A DNA stretch of 16,046 nucleotides from the NCBI GenBank assembly GCA_026989475.1, contig JALSJG010000151.1, forward strand, positions 1-16,046, read 5' to 3'. Made by a program: the position numbers and the translations under genes. The DNA is from Thermaceae bacterium. Lineage in GTDB: Bacteria > Deinococcota > Deinococci > Deinococcales > Marinithermaceae. Below the pieces are notes generated by a model. The model made no database searches and had not been told where the DNA came from. It saw only the letters and a list, made by a program, of their open reading frames with translations. Shown in pieces: positions 13,368 through 16,046 of this stretch (its first letter is position 1; every line of letters starts with the position of its first letter).

Positions 13368-15566
13368 ATGGTCCCCCTGGCCTTCGAGCGCGTTCGCCAA
13401 ACCGAGCGCGCGCTCCTTTTCGAAAGCCCCTACGCCCACGCACAGATCACCGCCCACGAAGCGGGCTGGCGCGTCCTCGTCTACCTCCGCCCCGAGGACG
13501 CGGCAAAGCGGGGCCCGGCCGCCGAACCGGGTCCGCCCCGGCGCCTGAAGTTTGAGAACGGCCAGGTGCGCGCCGAAGGGCTTGGGCCGCTCGGCCTGAC
13601 GCTCGAGCCCTTCGCCCTTACCTTCGGATTCCTCACCCGTTTGCGCTTTTTCGCCCTGCCCCGGGTGCCCTGGCAAGGCCTCCCTGGGCTCGAAGCGGCC
13701 CTGCCCCCCGCCGAGGGGCACCCCTATTCCGGCGGGCTCGGCTTCACCCTGGAAGAGTCCCCCCATCGCCGCTACTACGGGCTCGGCGAGCGCACCGGCT
13801 TCCTCGACAAGAAAGGAAAGCGCTACACCTTCTGGAACACCGACGAAACCAAACACACCGAGGCCACCGACCGCCTCTACCAAAGCCAGCCCTTCCTGCT
13901 CCTAAGCGAAGGGGAGGAGGCGCTCGGCCTCGCGCTGGATGAGAGCTTTCCCCTGGTCTTCGACCTCGCGTTTTCCCACCCCGGGCGCTCGCGGATCCAA
14001 ACCCCCGGCCCCACCCTCGACCTCTACCTGCTTCCCGGCCCCACCCCCGCCGAGGTGGTCGTCCGGCTCACCGCGCTCTTTGGCCGGCCCCCGCTCCCCC
14101 CACGCTGGGCGCTCGGCTACCACCAGTCCCGCTACGGATACCAAAGCCAGGAGGAGGTCCGGGCGGTGGCCGAGGCCTTCGCCGCCCACGGCATCCCTTT
14201 AAGCGCCCTCTGGCTCGACATCGATTACATGGACGGCTACCGGGTCTTCACCTTCGACCGCTACCGCTTCCCCGATCCCAAAGCGCTCGCAAAGGAGCTC
14301 GGACGGCGGGGAATCCACCTGGTGGCGATCGTGGATCCCGGTGTGAAAAAGGAGGCGGGCTACCCGGTCTACGAAGAAGGGCACGCCCGGGGCTACTTCG
14401 TGCGTACCGCCCGGGGCGAGGAGCTCGTCGGCGAGGTCTGGCCCGACCCCGCGGTCTGGCCCGACTTCACCCGGCCCGAGGTGCGCGAGTGGTGGGGCAA
14501 TCTCCACCGGAGGCTGCTTGAGGCCGGGATCGCCGGGATCTGGAACGACATGAACGAGCCCTCGGCCTTCGCGCTCAAAAACGCAAGGTCCGACCCCGTC
14601 TGGGGGAAGACCCTCCCCCTCTCCGCCCGCCACGGGGAAAAGACCCACCTCGAGGTCCACAACCTCTACGGCCAGTGCATGAGCCGGGCGACCTTCGAGG
14701 GGCTTTCCCGACTCGCCCCCGAGCGCCGTCCCTTCGTGCTCTCCCGGGCGGGCTTCCTCGGGATCCAGCGCTACGCCTGGGTCTGGACCGGGGACAACCA
14801 AAGCCGCTGGGAGCACCTTTTGATGAGCATCCCGATGCTTTTAAACCTCGGGCTATCCGGCGTCGCCTTCGCCGGAGCCGATATCGGCGGCTTCGCCGAG
14901 GACGCTTCCGCCGAGCTGCTTTGGCGCTGGAGCTGGCTCGGGGCGTTTTACCCCTTCATGCGAAACCACTCGGCGAAGACCAGCCGGCGCCAGGAGCCCT
15001 ACGCCTTCGGCGAGCCCTGGACCGGCCGGATCGCCGAGGCGATTCGCTTTCGCTACCGCCTGCTCCCCTACCTCTACACCCTCGCCGCCGAGGCCGCCGC
15101 CACCGGCGCCCCCCTCATGCGCCCGATGTTCTGGCACTTTCCCGCCGAGGCCGAGGCCTACCGGGTGAACGACCAGTTCCTCCTGGGCCCGGCGCTCCTC
15201 GTCGCCCCCATCGTCCGGCCGGGCGAGGAAGCGCGGGCGGTCTGGCTGCCCCCGGGAAGGTGGCAGGACTGGTGGACGGGGGAGGTCTTCGAGGGAGGGC
15301 ACTACCAGGTGGCCCGGGACCACGGGCGGATTCCCCTCTTCCTCCGGGAGGGGTTCGCCGTGCCCCTCGCGGAGGAGGGCCTTGCCTTCCGGGTCTTTGG
15401 AGAACGGGCAGAGGGCCGGCTCTACCAGGACGCCGGGGACGGGTACGAACCGGGGGCGTGGTACGGGCTTTCGGTCACAGGAAATCGCGCCCGCTTCGAG
15501 GGGGAGGCGCGGCCCCGGGTCTGCCGGCGGGAAGAGGATGGGGAAAAGCCGGTCCCCCTCGATTAA
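13368..15566 (+). CDS. GH31 family alpha-glucosidase, cytoplasmic
   Basis: A 732-residue glycoside hydrolase of family 31, which releases terminal alpha-linked glucose from oligosaccharides with retention of configuration. An N-terminal beta-sandwich (about 1-235) precedes the (beta/alpha)8 catalytic domain with WLDIDYMDGYRVFTFD from residue 282. The nucleophile is D394 (GIWNDMNEPSAF) and the general acid/base is D476 (WTGDNQS). RNHS at 532-535 lies in the substrate pocket, and C-terminal beta domains follow. The motif set fits alpha-glucosidase better than alpha-xylosidase, but substrate is not proven. There is no signal peptide, so the enzyme should act on imported maltose- or isomaltose-type sugars. 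It is a single-gene unit between a terminator and the convergent lipid kinase gene; its TAA stop overlaps that gene's stop within TTAA. Confidence 0.93.
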   Translation: MVPLAFERVRQTERALLFESPYAHAQITAHEAGWRVLVYLRPEDAAKRGPAAEPGPPRRLKFENGQVRAEGLGPLGLTLEPFALTFGFLTRLRFFALPRVPWQGLPGLEAALPPAEGHPYSGGLGFTLEESPHRRYYGLGERTGFLDKKGKRYTFWNTDETKHTEATDRLYQSQPFLLLSEGEEALGLALDESFPLVFDLAFSHPGRSRIQTPGPTLDLYLLPGPTPAEVVVRLTALFGRPPLPPRWALGYHQSRYGYQSQEEVRAVAEAFAAHGIPLSALWLDIDYMDGYRVFTFDRYRFPDPKALAKELGRRGIHLVAIVDPGVKKEAGYPVYEEGHARGYFVRTARGEELVGEVWPDPAVWPDFTRPEVREWWGNLHRRLLEAGIAGIWNDMNEPSAFALKNARSDPVWGKTLPLSARHGEKTHLEVHNLYGQCMSRATFEGLSRLAPERRPFVLSRAGFLGIQRYAWVWTGDNQSRWEHLLMSIPMLLNLGLSGVAFAGADIGGFAEDASAELLWRWSWLGAFYPFMRNHSAKTSRRQEPYAFGEPWTGRIAEAIRFRYRLLPYLYTLAAEAAATGAPLMRPMFWHFPAEAEAYRVNDQFLLGPALLVAPIVRPGEEARAVWLPPGRWQDWWTGEVFEGGHYQVARDHGRIPLFLREGFAVPLAEEGLAFRVFGERAEGRLYQDAGDGYEPGAWYGLSVTGNRARFEGEARPRVCRREEDGEKPVPLD

Positions 15567-16046
15567 GCGAGGACCCTGAGCCCCCCGGGGCGGAGCTCGA
15601 CCCGGTAGACGCTTCGGGGCTTGAGCACCTCTCCGTCGGCGTGGGCCGGCGTCGGCCGGTCGAAGCGGAGCTCGAAGGCGGGGGCGGAAAAGTGGCGCAC
15701 CTCGGGGTGGGAAAGGTGGCGGCCCCGCATGAGCCGGGGCAGGACCCCGAGCACCCCGACCCGGGAAAACCGGCCCGCCACCACCGCCTCAAGCCGCCCG
15801 TCGGCGGGGTCGGCCATGGGAGCGATGGGAAACCCCCCGCCGTAGGTGGGGCCGTTCATCACCGCGGCGAGGAGGGCGGGGCCCTGGTAGAGCCGCTTGC
15901 CCCCGGCGATGAGCTCGATCTCGGGCAGCACCAGGTTTCTGAGCTCGGCGAAGATGCCGTAGAGGTAGCGGGGCATCCCCACCAAGAACCGGGGGGCCGA
16001 AAGCGCCCGCCGGGCCACCCCGGCGTCAAAGCCAAGCCCCAGGGAA
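15563..16046 (-). CDS. YegS/DAGK-type lipid kinase, C-terminal part (5' end outside window)
   Basis: The reading frame enters at the right edge as SLGLGFDAGVARRAL and continues 160 codons to a TAA at 15565-15563. It matches the C-terminal half of the diacylglycerol/sphingosine kinase-like family: the GFDAGVAR turn, NGPTYGGGFPIAPMADPADG with the glycine-rich metal/ATP-side loop, and the late ADGE motif. Such enzymes phosphorylate membrane lipids such as diacylglycerol. The N-terminal ATP-binding GGDGT motif must lie beyond the window. A GTG at 16018 is open but internal, since the conserved sequence continues upstream of it. It converges on the glucosidase gene with overlapping stops and no terminator between. 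Confidence 0.85.
   Translation of the reverse strand, partial: SLGLGFDAGVARRALSAPRFLVGMPRYLYGIFAELRNLVLPEIELIAGGKRLYQGPALLAAVMNGPTYGGGFPIAPMADPADGRLEAVVAGRFSRVGVLGVLPRLMRGRHLSHPEVRHFSAPAFELRFDRPTPAHADGEVLKPRSVYRVELRPGGLRVLA

Noticed and set aside
12835..13548. Plus-strand open frame spanning the methyltransferase end, the terminator and the glucosidase start
   Set aside because: It runs through a clear intrinsic terminator and both neighbouring genes in another frame, with low-complexity composition.

Overview
The window is GC-rich chromosomal DNA from a bacterium of the Thermaceae (Deinococcus-Thermus). The main evidence is a complex I (NADH:quinone dehydrogenase) operon whose gene order and protein sequences closely follow the Thermus thermophilus nqo operon. 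The subunits differ enough from T. thermophilus that a sister genus such as Oceanithermus or Marinithermus is plausible; this is an inference from remembered sequences, with no search run.

Layout. (1) Positions 1-10940, minus strand: nuoA-B-C-D-E-F-G-H-I-J-K-L, read from right to left. The genes are packed with 4-base GTGA/ATGA overlaps or gaps of a few bases. nuoL is cut by the left edge of the window; nuoM and nuoN would be expected beyond it. (2) 10941-11046: a short leader with a strong nuoA ribosome site and several small inverted repeats. (3) 11047-11313, minus: an unrecognised 88-residue protein, possibly the first gene of the nuo transcript. (4) 11321-11341: a perfect palindrome between two divergent genes that both look leaderless. 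(5) 11347-13222, plus: a PhnD-like ligand-binding protein without a signal peptide, followed 4 bases later by an RlmI-family rRNA methyltransferase and a strong intrinsic terminator. (6) 13368-15566, plus: a cytoplasmic GH31 alpha-glucosidase with a possible leaderless promoter. (7) 15563-16046, minus: the C-terminal part of a YegS/DAGK-type lipid kinase, whose stop codon overlaps that of the glucosidase. No stretch longer than 300 bases lacks a gene. I see no tRNA, rRNA, CRISPR array or insertion sequence.

How the genes work together. NuoE, F and G form the NADH-oxidising arm; NuoB, C, D and I the quinone-linking arm; NuoH, A, J, K and L the proton-pumping membrane arm. All cysteine/histidine ligands for the electron chain (N3, N1b, N4, N5, N6a, N6b, N2, plus N1a) are present. 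The exception is the off-pathway cluster N7 of NuoG: its four ligands, present in T. thermophilus, are replaced by Asp, Asp, Ser and Ser. The plus-strand genes (methyltransferase, glucosidase) look like ordinary housekeeping or catabolic neighbours.

Most notable for follow-up: the missing N7 cluster, the divergent palindromic control region upstream of the complex I operon, and the orphan cytoplasmic PhnD-like protein. I did not find a convincing wholly new multi-gene system.
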